Source: Vibrio spartinae
GTDB taxonomy: Bacteria > Pseudomonadota > Gammaproteobacteria > Enterobacterales > Vibrionaceae
Reading direction: 5' to 3'
Assembly: GCF_024347135.1 (NCBI RefSeq)
Contig: NZ_AP024907.1
Location: forward strand, 115,001 to 179,000
Length of the DNA: 64,000 nt
In this document: positions 38,873 through 48,131 of the stretch, piece by piece
Position numbering within the stretch: position 1 is the first letter of the stretch
How the letters are laid out: each line of letters starts with the position of its first letter
Translations under genes and position numbers: made by a program
The notes under the pieces: generated by a model
Told to the model about the DNA's origin: nothing
What the model saw: the letters and a program-made list of their open reading frames with translations, nothing else
Database searches by the model: none

Positions 38873-41047
38873 ATGATGGACCCCTCTCTCTTAATCGACG
38901 GTTTAAACGATAAACAGCGGGAAGCTGTTGCAGCCCCTTTGCAGAATTTATTGGTACTGGCCGGTGCTGGGAGTGGTAAAACCCGGGTATTGGTCCACCG
39001 AATTGCCTGGCTAATGACTGTTGAAGAAGCTTCACCATTTTCAATCATGTCAGTGACATTCACCAATAAGGCTGCTGCCGAGATGCGTGGCCGGATTGAA
39101 GCGTTGATGATGGGCAGTGCCTCGGGGATGTGGAACGGGACTTTCCATGGTATCTGCCATCGCATCTTGCGCGCTCATTATCTGGACGCCAAATTACCGG
39201 AAGATTTTCAGATTATCGATTCTGAAGACCAGCTGCGTTTAATCCGCAGGCTGATCAAAGCGCAGAATCTGGATGAGAAACAATGGCAGGCCCGTCAGGT
39301 TTGCTGGTGGATTAACGGGAAGAAAGATGAGGGCATTCGGCCTCAGCATATCGATACCTATCATGATCCGGTGACCACGACTTATCTGCGGTTATATCAG
39401 ACCTATCAGGAAGCCTGTGACCGTGCTGGTTTGGTGGATTTCGCAGAAATTCTGCTCAGAACGCAGGAGTTACTGCGAGAGAATCAGTTTATCCGCGAGC
39501 ATTATCAGGCCCGTTTTAAACACATTTTGGTGGATGAGTTTCAGGATACCAACAATATTCAGTACGCTTGGCTCCGGCTGATGGCTGGCCCCGATTGTCA
39601 TGTGATGATTGTCGGTGATGATGACCAGTCTATTTATGGCTGGCGAGGTGCCAAGGTTGAAAATATCGAGAAATTTGCTCAGGAGTTTCCGGCAGTCAAT
39701 ACGATCCGTCTCGAACAGAACTATCGTTCCACCCAGACCATTCTTGAAGCTGCGAATACGTTGATCGCCAATAACACCGAACGGATGGGGAAAAACCTAT
39801 GGACGGAAGGACAGAAGGGCGAATCTATTTCGGTGTACTCCGCTTATAACGAGCTGGATGAAGCGCGTTTTGTGGTCAGCAAAATTAAGATTTGGCAGGA
39901 TGAAAGCGGTGCATTGAAGGATACCGCGTTGCTCTACCGGAATAATGCCCAGTCTCGGGTGCTGGAAGAAGCCTTGATTCAAGCCGGACTGCCCTATCGG
40001 ATCTACGGTGGGATGCGATTCTTTGAACGACAAGAAATTAAAGATGCACTGTGCTATTTGCGTCTGATTTCAAACCGTAATGATGATGCTGCGTTTGAAC
40101 GCGTCGTCAATACACCGACACGCGGGCTGGGCGATAAAACGCTGGAAACAGTGCGTTTCGCGGCGCGTGAGCGTGGTTGTACGATGTGGCAGGCGAGTGT
40201 TCAGCTTCTGGAAGAAAAAGTGCTGGTGGGCCGAGCCGGTGGTGCAATGAGCCGCTTCGTCGAATTAATCAATGCACTGGAAGATGACACGTTTGAGATG
40301 CAGTTGCACCGTCAGACTGACCATGTGATTAAAGCTTCTGGTTTGTATACGATGTATGAGCAAGAAAAAGGTGAGAAGTCAAAAGCCCGTCTGGAAAACT
40401 TGGAAGAGCTGGTCACCGCAACGCGTCAATTTGAAAAGCCTGAAGAAGCCGAAGAGATGAGTATGCTGACAGCATTCCTGACTCATGCGGCACTGGAATC
40501 CGGAGAAGGGCAGGCCGATGAATTCGATGATGCCGTGCAACTGATGACATTGCACAGTGCCAAAGGCTTGGAGTTTCCGCTGGTGTTTATGGTTGGTGTC
40601 GAAGAGGGGATGTTCCCTAGCCAGATGTCGGTAGAAGAAGCCGGGAGGCTGGAAGAGGAGCGTCGTCTTTGCTACGTCGGGATGACCCGGGCGATGAAGA
40701 AGCTCTACATTACTTATGCGGAAATGCGGCGTTTATACGGGCAGGATAAATATCACAAACCATCACGTTTTATTCGCGAATTGCCGGAAGGGTGCCTCGA
40801 TGAAGTACGGATGAAAGCTCAGGTCAGCCGCCCGACCAGCACCGGCCGATTCAGCCAGAAAGTGGTCAAAGAGAGCTTCAATGAAACCGGATTTAGTCTG
40901 GGCAGTCGGGTAAAACACCCGAAATTCGGTGAAGGTACCATTATTAATTTTGAAGGGGCTGGGGCACAAAGCCGGGTTCAGGTCGCGTTTAACGGTGAAG
41001 GCATCAAATGGCTGGTAACGGCCTATGCGAAGCTGGAAGCGCTTTAG
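38873..41047 (+). CDS. uvrD: DNA helicase II UvrD
   Basis: A 724-residue SF1A 3'-5' helicase for nucleotide excision and mismatch repair. Walker A is GAGSGKT (~33), motif II DEFQDTN (~222), motif [15 protein letters not shown], motif V LMTLHSAKGLEFP and motif VI GMTRAMKK. The C-terminal Tudor-like domain (GSRVKHPKFGEGTI to LVTAYAKLEAL) binds RNA polymerase in UvrD and separates it from Rep. A possible LexA site lies just upstream, in keeping with SOS control. Two adjacent ATGs occur at the start, and I use the first. Confidence 0.97.
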   Translation: MMDPSLLIDGLNDKQREAVAAPLQNLLVLAGAGSGKTRVLVHRIAWLMTVEEASPFSIMSVTFTNKAAAEMRGRIEALMMGSASGMWNGTFHGICHRILRAHYLDAKLPEDFQIIDSEDQLRLIRRLIKAQNLDEKQWQARQVCWWINGKKDEGIRPQHIDTYHDPVTTTYLRLYQTYQEACDRAGLVDFAEILLRTQELLRENQFIREHYQARFKHILVDEFQDTNNIQYAWLRLMAGPDCHVMIVGDDDQSIYGWRGAKVENIEKFAQEFPAVNTIRLEQNYRSTQTILEAANTLIANNTERMGKNLWTEGQKGESISVYSAYNELDEARFVVSKIKIWQDESGALKDTALLYRNNAQSRVLEEALIQAGLPYRIYGGMRFFERQEIKDALCYLRLISNRNDDAAFERVVNTPTRGLGDKTLETVRFAARERGCTMWQASVQLLEEKVLVGRAGGAMSRFVELINALEDDTFEMQLHRQTDHVIKASGLYTMYEQEKGEKSKARLENLEELVTATRQFEKPEEAEEMSMLTAFLTHAALESGEGQADEFDDAVQLMTLHSAKGLEFPLVFMVGVEEGMFPSQMSVEEAGRLEEERRLCYVGMTRAMKKLYITYAEMRRLYGQDKYHKPSRFIRELPEGCLDEVRMKAQVSRPTSTGRFSQKVVKESFNETGFSLGSRVKHPKFGEGTIINFEGAGAQSRVQVAFNGEGIKWLVTAYAKLEAL

Positions 41048-41125
41048 TCATCGGCCTTGTCGTTACCATCATGACTGACTCTGTCATGACAATACGCGGG
41101 CTGTGAACTTGTGATCCAGCAATTT

Positions 41126-41147
41126 GCCCCTTCGGGGCGGTATTTTA
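41126..41147 (+). terminator. Weak terminator after uvrD
   Basis: Five-base-pair GC stem GCCCC-TTC-GGGGC followed by a T-rich stretch (GGTATTTT). It lies close before yqfB. Confidence 0.5.
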
Positions 41148-41166
41148 AAAACGTGAATGATGAGTG

Positions 41167-41484
41167 ATGCATCCGATTCCAACCCAAATAACATTTTTTG
41201 AGTTTCTGACTCCTTTTGTGGCTGAGGGGTTAAAAACGATCACGATCCGAGATCGGTCTGAGAGCCATTATGTCGTCGGTTCGCAGGTTGAGGTGTTTAC
41301 TCTGGAGACCCATCAAAAGGTGTGCGACATTGAAATTGTTGCGGTTGAGCCGCTCCGGTTTGATGAGATTAATCAAGACCATGCCCGGCAGGAATATCTG
41401 GAATTACCGGCACTGAAAGCGCTGATCCGGGAAGTCTACCCCGAAACGGATGAGCTGTTTGTGATCACATTTAAGCGATTGTAA
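41167..41484 (+). CDS. yqfB: N4-acetylcytidine amidohydrolase-like ASCH protein (YqfB)
   Basis: A 105-residue ASCH-fold protein. ITFFEFLTPFVAEGLKTITIRDRSESHYVVG and the C-terminal FVITFKRL align closely with E. coli YqfB, which hydrolyses N4-acetylcytidine to cytidine and acetate. The conserved Lys/Thr of KTITIRD and the Glu of SESH belong to the proposed active site. The ATG at 41167 is preferred over an in-frame GTG one codon earlier. No strong ribosome site is seen. It lies alone between uvrD and the CsrB-type RNA. Confidence 0.85.
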   Translation: MHPIPTQITFFEFLTPFVAEGLKTITIRDRSESHYVVGSQVEVFTLETHQKVCDIEIVAVEPLRFDEINQDHARQEYLELPALKALIREVYPETDELFVITFKRL

Positions 41485-41663
41485 TCTCAGATAATATTCA
41501 TTTATCCCTCAGCGTCAGCCACGCAGAGTGCGTGAGACAGCGGTGGGTGATATTGACTATCGATCGGTCTCAATTCTTGAAAGCGTGGGTTTTACATGAG
41601 CGCAGCGCTATCTGTTTCTGTCTGTAAAAGCTTCTGTCTGTCAAAAGAGGCGGAGACAAATAA

Positions 41664-41967
41664 GGAAAACCCCGGGAGCAATGCCCACCGGGGTTCTATT
41701 CTTTGCTTGCAGCCATCCTGCTACGATAAGTGCGTCCTGCATCTAATCCTTGATCAGTCTGCTGAATCCTTCAGCCGATCCTTCCATCGCCTTCCTAGCG
41801 GTGTCCTTGACGTCCTCGTCTGCTAACCATCCTGTTAGCACTTCCATCCCTGACATCATCCTGATGTGATTACCCTTCCCGGGTGTGTCCATCGTCATCC
41901 CTGTTCGTGACCATCCTGTCAACGAATCAATTCCTTTCGATGTCCTTGTGCCAACTCCCTGCTGACA
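41664..41967 (-). ncRNA. csrB: CsrB/CsrC-family CsrA-sequestering RNA
   Basis: Read on the minus strand, about 300 nt contain roughly 20 GGA motifs. Many are in AGGA or CAGGAUG form and displayed in hairpin loops: GCTAAC-AGGATG-GTTAGC (41822-41839), ACATCAGGATGATGT (41853-41867), GCTGAAGGATTCAGC (41761-41775) and TTCGTTGACAGGATGGTCACGAA-like (41904-41926). It ends in a strong terminator, AACCCCGG / CCGGGGTT plus TTTT (41664-41695). A minus-strand promoter fits TTGCCG (41996-42001) and TAATAT (41974-41979), giving a start near 41967. A VarA/UvrY-type box lies upstream. RNAs of this family titrate the translational repressor CsrA under the BarA/VarS-UvrY/VarA system. Vibrio has several (csrB, csrC, csrD), and I cannot tell which one this is. 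Confidence 0.9.
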
Positions 41968-42126
41968 AGTTATATATTACGGTTTTGCGTGGATTCGGCA
42001 ATCGTGTGAGATAACAGAATTTTGACAAATAACTGATGGATAAATGTACTTTTTAATACTATTCAATAACTTAAATGTAAATTTGTGAAAATATCTTTAG
42101 TCTGAATCTCTATTGGCTCACTCATT

Positions 42127-42144
42127 TGTGAGAGATCTCTTACA
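42127..42144. promoter_or_regulatory. VarA/UvrY (GacA-type) upstream activating site for the CsrB-type RNA
   Basis: TGTGAGAGATCTCTTACA is one base from the GacA/UvrY consensus TGTAAG-N6-CTTACA. It lies about 170 bp upstream of the deduced RNA start on the minus strand, a distance similar to that known for E. coli csrB. It sits between ggt and the RNA gene. Confidence 0.78.
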
Positions 42145-42181
42145 ATCGAGTGAGCCAAACAACTATGCTACTGGTTACATC

Positions 42182-43927
42182 TTATTCACCGATCGCCACG
42201 CCTTCTCGCCGTGGGTCGGCCGCGCCTTCAAGACCATCTTTGGTGAGACGAATCGCATGAAGTCCGGAGTTCAGAGCGCGAACATTGACGTGATAGCCCA
42301 TCTTTTCCAATGCAGGTTTTAGTTGTTCTGCGGTGGTACCTTGTTCAAGATCGACGGGACCAAAGCGATCGACAATATGCGGCATGTTTAAAGCTTGCTG
42401 GATATCTTGTCCCCAAGTCAGATGCGCGATCAGAGCCTGAGCCACGTAGCCGATAATGCGACTGCCTCCCGGAGAACCGATTGCCAGATAAGGCTGACCA
42501 TCTTTCAGAACAATTGTCGGTGACATCGAAGAGCGAGGACGTTTGCCCGGTTCGACGCGGTTCGCGACGGGGTTATCTCCGTCATGTGACTTGAACGAGA
42601 AATCTGTCAGCTCGTTGTTGAGTAAAAATCCCCGGACCATCAGGCGAGAGCCAAACCCGTTTTCAATCGTCGTCGTTATCGATACGACATTACCGTCTCG
42701 GTCAACAATATTAAAATGACTGGTACAAGGCAGCTCGATGGCCTGATCCGTACCGAGTTGCATGGCGTGCTGCCATGGCGGGTTTCCCGCTGAAACCTTG
42801 GTGAGGGCTTGACCGGGCTGAATGAGTTGGGCGCGTTGGGCAAGATAGTCTTGATTGACCAACCCTGATGTTGGCATCGGCACAAAGTCTTCATCTGCCA
42901 TGAATTTGCCTCGATCTGCAAATGCTAACCGTGAAGCATCTGCAAGCACCTGCCATGACTTCTCACTCGTCGCGCCCCATTTTTTTAAGTCAAAATGTTG
43001 AGCCATTGAGAGAATCTGTCCGACGGTGAGTGCGCCTGAACTTGGCGGCCCCATCCCGCAGACATCATAGCCCTGATAGTCCGCACAAACGGGCTGGCGT
43101 TCTTTGATGGTATAGTTGTCAAAGTCTGTTTGTGACAGAACCCCGGGATTACCGGGAGCGTGGCGGACCGTTGCCACAATATCTTTGGCGATATCGCCCC
43201 GATAGAATGCATTCGCCCCACCGTTGGCAATCGTCGCTAATGTTTGGGCGTATTCCGGGTTTTTGAGCAGCGTACCGGCTGGTTTCGGATTTCCTTGAGG
43301 GTCAAAAAAGTAATTGCGTGTCCCGGGGTATCGGCTCAGGCGCTGAGTATCATCAGCAATTTGCTTGGCGAGACGCGGGCTGATGCGGAACCCTTGCTTT
43401 GCCTGTTCAATCGCGGGAGCAAAGAGTTTTTTCCAAGGCAGCTTGCCATATTTCTGATGGGTCTCCCAGAGCAGCTTCACGGTGCCGGGAGTACCGACAG
43501 AACGGCCACCGACAACGGCATCGTAAAACTGGAGCGGTTGTCCTTGTTCATCCAGAAAAAGTTCAGGTGTGGCCTGCACGGGAGCTGTTTCTCTGGCATC
43601 AAAAGTGGTGAGATGCTGTTTTTTCTGATCCCAGTATACCATGAATGCGCCCCCGCCAATCCCTGACGATTGGGGCTCAACTAAACCGAGCATCAATTGT
43701 ACCGCAACCATTGCATCAATGGCGTTGCCGCCCTGACGAAGGATATCTGCACCTGCTTTGGCCGCGAGCGGGTTTGCTGCTGTGACCATCCACTGCTTGG
43801 CATGAGTCAGTGTTTTGACATCATGACCGGTGTTGATTTCTGGTGCGACAGAATCAGCAACTTGTGCAGCGTGGATATTTAGGGTCGTGAACAACCCTGA
43901 GAGTATCAGTAATGTTTTTATTTTCAC
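42182..43927 (-). CDS. ggt: Gamma-glutamyltranspeptidase
   Basis: A 581-residue periplasmic Ntn-hydrolase that cleaves glutathione and other gamma-glutamyl compounds. The GTG at 43927 has GGAGG seven bases upstream and gives a normal signal peptide (VKIKTLLILSGLFTTLNIHA-AQ). The longer frame start would place nine extra residues before it. Autoprocessing should cut before the nucleophile Thr at ~402 (PCTSHFNIVD), separating large and small subunits. The oxyanion and substrate motifs PSSGIGGGAFMV-like (SSGIGGG) and RPRSSMSPTIV are present. It is monocistronic. Confidence 0.95.
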   Translation of the reverse strand: MKIKTLLILSGLFTTLNIHAAQVADSVAPEINTGHDVKTLTHAKQWMVTAANPLAAKAGADILRQGGNAIDAMVAVQLMLGLVEPQSSGIGGGAFMVYWDQKKQHLTTFDARETAPVQATPELFLDEQGQPLQFYDAVVGGRSVGTPGTVKLLWETHQKYGKLPWKKLFAPAIEQAKQGFRISPRLAKQIADDTQRLSRYPGTRNYFFDPQGNPKPAGTLLKNPEYAQTLATIANGGANAFYRGDIAKDIVATVRHAPGNPGVLSQTDFDNYTIKERQPVCADYQGYDVCGMGPPSSGALTVGQILSMAQHFDLKKWGATSEKSWQVLADASRLAFADRGKFMADEDFVPMPTSGLVNQDYLAQRAQLIQPGQALTKVSAGNPPWQHAMQLGTDQAIELPCTSHFNIVDRDGNVVSITTTIENGFGSRLMVRGFLLNNELTDFSFKSHDGDNPVANRVEPGKRPRSSMSPTIVLKDGQPYLAIGSPGGSRIIGYVAQALIAHLTWGQDIQQALNMPHIVDRFGPVDLEQGTTAEQLKPALEKMGYHVNVRALNSGLHAIRLTKDGLEGAADPRREGVAIGE

Positions 43928-44063
43928 CGGGAAACCTCCATGTTGCATTAACATTTATGCAACACCAAGAATGACATCTCATGTCTTATAAATCCAGCGG
44001 CTTAACGTGATTTGTCGCGGGTGACGCGTTGTTGAGTCACCCGAGTCAACAATCGTATGACAA

Positions 44064-44723
44064 TCATGTCAGTGAGGTGACTGCATGATAACCGATCATC
44101 AGACCGAGAACGGAGAAAATGACACCGCAGAGTCCATCAATATATACGGCTGCAGCCTGTAATTTATTTTGTAATCGCTGACCGGAAAGTAGCCACGCGA
44201 GGAGCGCAAACCAGAAAAAGGATAGCCCCCACAGTATTACCAGAGCGAGTATTTTTCCTGAAGCGGAAAAGTCAGCCGGGATCAGACTCGACATCAGGCT
44301 GATGAAAAACACCAGCGCTTTCGGATTGAGGAGATTGGTCAGAAAACCTTTAGAGAAAGCCTGCTTGTGATTGTCCAGACACAAAGAGGCAGGCGGTTGT
44401 GTTTCAGGCTGATGACGGACCTTCCTGCGTTGATACAGGCTGTTCAAGGTGGACAGACCCAGCCAGGCCAGATAGCTGCCCCCTGCGATTTGAATCAGCG
44501 CAAACCAAACCGGATGGGTATGAACGATCAGACTGATGCCGGTCAGACTGAGAATCGAATGGATCAGAATCCCGAACGATAGGCCGAGCGCAATATAAAT
44601 ACCGGTTGTTCTGCCATAGCGGGTGGCATTCTGAATCACGAGTGCGAAGTCTGGCCCCGGGCTCATTAATGCAATCCAGTGAATGCTCGCGAGCGTCAGG
44701 AGAATCTGGTATTCGTTGGTCAT
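44064..44723 (-). CDS. LysE/RhtC-family amino-acid exporter
   Basis: A 219-residue inner-membrane protein with five to six helices. It starts MTNEYQILLTLASIHWIALMSPGPDFALV, where the SPGPD motif near residue 21 is the hallmark of LysE/Rht exporters. It then has GIYIALGLSFGILIHS and FLTNLLNPKALVFF. Rht-type proteins export threonine, homoserine or related amino acids, but the substrate is not readable. A separate promoter is likely. A hairpin without a T run (CGGGTGAC / GTCACCCG, 44018-44043) lies between it and ggt. Confidence 0.9.
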   Translation of the reverse strand: MTNEYQILLTLASIHWIALMSPGPDFALVIQNATRYGRTTGIYIALGLSFGILIHSILSLTGISLIVHTHPVWFALIQIAGGSYLAWLGLSTLNSLYQRRKVRHQPETQPPASLCLDNHKQAFSKGFLTNLLNPKALVFFISLMSSLIPADFSASGKILALVILWGLSFFWFALLAWLLSGQRLQNKLQAAAVYIDGLCGVIFSVLGLMIGYHAVTSLT

Positions 44724-44778
44724 ATTTGTTGGCGTTCCTCACCGTTGTTTGTGTCGTTTTTGCTTCAGTCTCAAGGGA

Positions 44779-45690
44779 TTATTCTTCTATCACAACGACA
44801 GGGCGTTTGCGATGATGACTACGAATACCGTCATAGCTGAAAAGTATCAATGCCCCCCAAATGAATAAAAACGTGGTCGCTTTATCGGGGCTAAAGGGTT
44901 CGCCATAAAAAACCGTTGCCAAAATAAACATCATACTCGGGCCGATATATTGAAAGAAACCGAGAGTTGAAAGTTTCATGCGAGTCGCGGCACCGGCAAA
45001 ACAGAGCAGGGGAAGTGTCGTAACCACACCTGCCATCGCAAGTAATCCATTGAGATGGAATGAATTCTCGGTCAGGTTACTGGTTGCGGAGTTGGCAAAA
45101 CCAAGCAAATATATCAGGGCTACCGGCACTAAAATCAAGGTTTCAATAAACAAACCATTTAACGCACTGACCATGACTTTTTTACGTAGGAGCCCGTAAA
45201 TCCCGAAGGTACTGGCAAGTGCAATGGCAATGATAGGGATCGAACCGAACAGGATGAGCTGAATTACCACGCCAATCGTGGCGAGAGCAACCGCTACCCA
45301 CTGTAGGATGCGTAGTCGCTCATTGAGAAACACCATCCCCAAAATCACATTGAGTAATGGATTGATATAATAGCCAAGACTGGCATCCAGCAGATGATGA
45401 TTATTAATCGCCCAGATAAAAATCAACCAGTTGCCACCAATCAGCACCGATGTTGCGATTAAATAATAAATTTTGCGTCGATCTGACAGCAGATTGCGAA
45501 TCATCGGCCATTGCTTCCCGAAATGCAGCAGCACAGCCAGCAGCAGGAAAGACCAGAGAATCCGGTGACAGATAATTTCTACCGGATTGATATGTTCGAG
45601 CATTTTGAAATAAACGGGTGCAATGCCCCACATTAGGTAGGCGGCCAGAGCAAAGAGCACTCCTTGTCGCGCTTGCTGTTCATCGTTCAT
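44779..45690 (-). CDS. rarD: EamA-family transporter RarD
   Basis: A 303-residue membrane protein with about ten helices and two EamA repeats. The N-terminal QARQGVLFALAAYLMWGIAPVYFKMLE and SYGIYGLLRK-like segment (STFGIYGLLRKK) are typical of RarD, which was named for chloramphenicol sensitivity. The true substrate is unknown. It lies upstream of the LysE-type gene on the same strand, 55 bp apart, so the two exporters may share a transcript. Confidence 0.9.
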   Translation of the reverse strand: MNDEQQARQGVLFALAAYLMWGIAPVYFKMLEHINPVEIICHRILWSFLLLAVLLHFGKQWPMIRNLLSDRRKIYYLIATSVLIGGNWLIFIWAINNHHLLDASLGYYINPLLNVILGMVFLNERLRILQWVAVALATIGVVIQLILFGSIPIIAIALASTFGIYGLLRKKVMVSALNGLFIETLILVPVALIYLLGFANSATSNLTENSFHLNGLLAMAGVVTTLPLLCFAGAATRMKLSTLGFFQYIGPSMMFILATVFYGEPFSPDKATTFLFIWGALILFSYDGIRSHHRKRPVVVIEE

Positions 45691-45909
45691 AGTTGTACCG
45701 CTGAAGTTATTTTATGCTTAATAAAATAGGATGATATTGTGATAAGAGATGCATTATACACTACGCCAGTGGATCTCCGGCATTGATTTGTTCCGCGTGT
45801 TTTCGCGAGAAGGGTCGAAGAATTTATGGTTTTATTCCGCATCTAACCCCACTACAATAGCCGCTGTGCATAACCATTCTTCTGCGAAACCCATCATATT
45901 GAGTATTTC

Positions 45910-47751
45910 ATGACCGCTGCATCATTGATTGCCGAACAAGACGACCACGCTTCAACCAGCTCAGAATCTGTACTGAATACCGTCTTCGGTTATCAGACGT
46001 TTCGTCTGGGTCAAAAGGATGTGATTGATACGGTACTTGCCGGACGAGATAGTCTGGTCATCATGCCGACCGGCGGCGGAAAATCACTGTGTTACCAAAT
46101 TCCGGCGATTATGCTTGATGGTATTACGCTGGTGATATCGCCATTGATCTCTCTGATGAAAGATCAGGTGGATCAATTGGTTGCCAACGGTGTCGCTGCG
46201 GCCTGTATTAATTCGAGTATGAGTAAAGAAGCGCTGATCAAGACGTATCAGCGGATGAATGCCGGGACTTTGCAGTTGGTGTATGTTTCACCGGAACGGG
46301 TGTTAATGGCCGACTTTATCGAACGGTTACACCAGATGCAGATTGCGATGATTGCCGTGGATGAAGCACACTGTATTTCCCAGTGGGGGCACGATTTTCG
46401 TCCGGAATATGCGGCTTTAGGACAATTGAAACAGGCTTTCCCCCAAGTGCCGGTTATCGCCCTGACAGCAACTGCCGATGAATCGACGCGGCAGGATATC
46501 CAAAGCCGACTGCATTTAAATGCCCCGCATATTTATCTGGGGAGTTTTGATCGACCGAATATTCGTTACGCGCTGCTGGAAAAACATAAACCGGTCTCTC
46601 AAGTCATCCGCTTTTTAGGCACTCAGCAAGGGCAATGCGGCATTATTTATTGTGGCAGCCGGAAAAAGGTAGAAATGCTGACTGAAAAATTATGTCAGAA
46701 CCATTTTCGGGCGGCAGGGTATCATGCCGGTATGGATGTCGATGAACGGAATTATGTTCAGGAAGCATTTCAGCGCGATGATGTTCAGATCGTCGTCGCG
46801 ACCGTCGCGTTCGGCATGGGGATCAACAAGTCGAATGTCCGTTTTGTCATGCACTTTGATATCCCTCGTAATATCGAATCTTATTATCAGGAAACGGGTC
46901 GGGCAGGGCGAGATGGCTTACCGGCTGAAGCCGTGATGCTCTATGACCCGGCGGACATGGGTTGGTTGCGTCGCATTCTGGATGAAAAAGTGGATGGTCC
47001 GCAAAAGCAAGTTGAGAGTCATAAGCTCAATGCGATGAGTGCTTTTGCCGAAGCGCAAACCTGCCGTCGTCAGGTTTTACTCAATTATTTCGGTGAATAT
47101 CGTGAACAGCCTTGTGGCAACTGTGATATTTGTCTGGATCCCCCCAAGATGTTCGATGCAACCAAAGAAGCTCAGAAAGCCTTGTCTTGCGTTTATCGGG
47201 TGAAGCAAAATTTCGGGATTGGTTATGTCGTTGAAGTGTTGCGTGGAATGCAGAATATACGGATTCGTGAAAATGGTCATGATCAGCTAAGCACCTACGG
47301 TATTGGCCGGGAACACAGCCATGATTATTGGGTCAGTATCTTCCGTCAGTTGATTCATAAAGGGCTGCTCCAACAGAATATTACGCGGAATTCGACATTG
47401 CAGTTGACGGAAGAAGCCCGGCCGTTACTGCGGGGAGAAGTGGCGCTGGAATTGGCGGTCCCGCGTTTGGATACTGCGGTGAAAGCATCTAAAGCGGAGA
47501 AGCTGAGCAGCAAGACCTATGATCGACAGTTGTTTGCCAAACTGCGCAAACTCAGAAAATCAATTGCAGATGAAGACGGGATTCCGCCTTATGTCGTATT
47601 CAGTGATGCAACGTTGATCGACATGGCCGATATTTTACCGACATCGTATGGCGAGATGCTGGCGGTCAGCGGGGTCGGACAAAGAAAACTGGAAAAATAT
47701 GCCGATCCGTTTTTGGATTTGATTCAGGAGCATTTGACTTATCATGGCTGA
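45910..47751 (+). CDS. recQ: ATP-dependent DNA helicase RecQ
   Basis: A 613-residue SF2 3'-5' helicase for recombination repair. Motif I is TGGGKS (~57), motif [19 protein letters not shown] (~147) and the arginine-finger motif [10 protein letters not shown] (~325). The RQC zinc-binding cysteines lie in [12 protein letters not shown] through [11 protein letters not shown] (~380-400), and the C-terminal HRDC domain at ~530-610 ([23 protein letters not shown]). It overlaps the next small gene by eight bases. Confidence 0.97.
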   Translation: MTAASLIAEQDDHASTSSESVLNTVFGYQTFRLGQKDVIDTVLAGRDSLVIMPTGGGKSLCYQIPAIMLDGITLVISPLISLMKDQVDQLVANGVAAACINSSMSKEALIKTYQRMNAGTLQLVYVSPERVLMADFIERLHQMQIAMIAVDEAHCISQWGHDFRPEYAALGQLKQAFPQVPVIALTATADESTRQDIQSRLHLNAPHIYLGSFDRPNIRYALLEKHKPVSQVIRFLGTQQGQCGIIYCGSRKKVEMLTEKLCQNHFRAAGYHAGMDVDERNYVQEAFQRDDVQIVVATVAFGMGINKSNVRFVMHFDIPRNIESYYQETGRAGRDGLPAEAVMLYDPADMGWLRRILDEKVDGPQKQVESHKLNAMSAFAEAQTCRRQVLLNYFGEYREQPCGNCDICLDPPKMFDATKEAQKALSCVYRVKQNFGIGYVVEVLRGMQNIRIRENGHDQLSTYGIGREHSHDYWVSIFRQLIHKGLLQQNITRNSTLQLTEEARPLLRGEVALELAVPRLDTAVKASKAEKLSSKTYDRQLFAKLRKLRKSIADEDGIPPYVVFSDATLIDMADILPTSYGEMLAVSGVGQRKLEKYADPFLDLIQEHLTYHG

Positions 47752-48046
47752 ATTTTCTCTGCGTGAGTATTTGGTGGATTCCGGTGTGATTATTCTGGAG
47801 ACCCGACACTTTGATTTCGATTCATTTCCTCGTTTAGGGGCTCGACTGATGGAATTGCTGCCCGCGGCGATTATCGAGAAACAGTGTGATGCCGATATTC
47901 ACACTTGGCTGATTGATTTTGAAGGGACACACCTGTTTCTCAAAGCGGAACACTATGCCGGGGTCTTATGGTTTGAAGCACTGAATCCAACAGCGGATCG
48001 AGAAATCACCGATTTTCTTGCCCATATGTTGACTAAAGGGCTGTGA
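47744..48046 (+). CDS. Small conserved protein, DUF3630-like
   Basis: A 100-residue acidic cytosolic protein. It starts inside the end of recQ (overlap of eight bases), so it is translationally coupled. It has no signal peptide, membrane segment or known catalytic motif. Pattern and position recall the DUF3630 proteins found after recQ in vibrios. That family name is my recollection and not a search result. Function unknown. Confidence 0.7.
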   Translation: MAEFSLREYLVDSGVIILETRHFDFDSFPRLGARLMELLPAAIIEKQCDADIHTWLIDFEGTHLFLKAEHYAGVLWFEALNPTADREITDFLAHMLTKGL

Positions 48047-48131
48047 ACGCCATCGATCCACGATCCGCTATCCGTTCGGACTCTATTTCTCCTAACTCAA
48101 TTTATCCCAATTCAATTTATCTCAACGCCAT

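Noticed and set aside
41596..41826. A 76-codon plus-strand frame
   Set aside because: It is antisense to the CsrB-type RNA, and its repeated Ser/Leu pattern reflects the GGA motifs read on the other strand.
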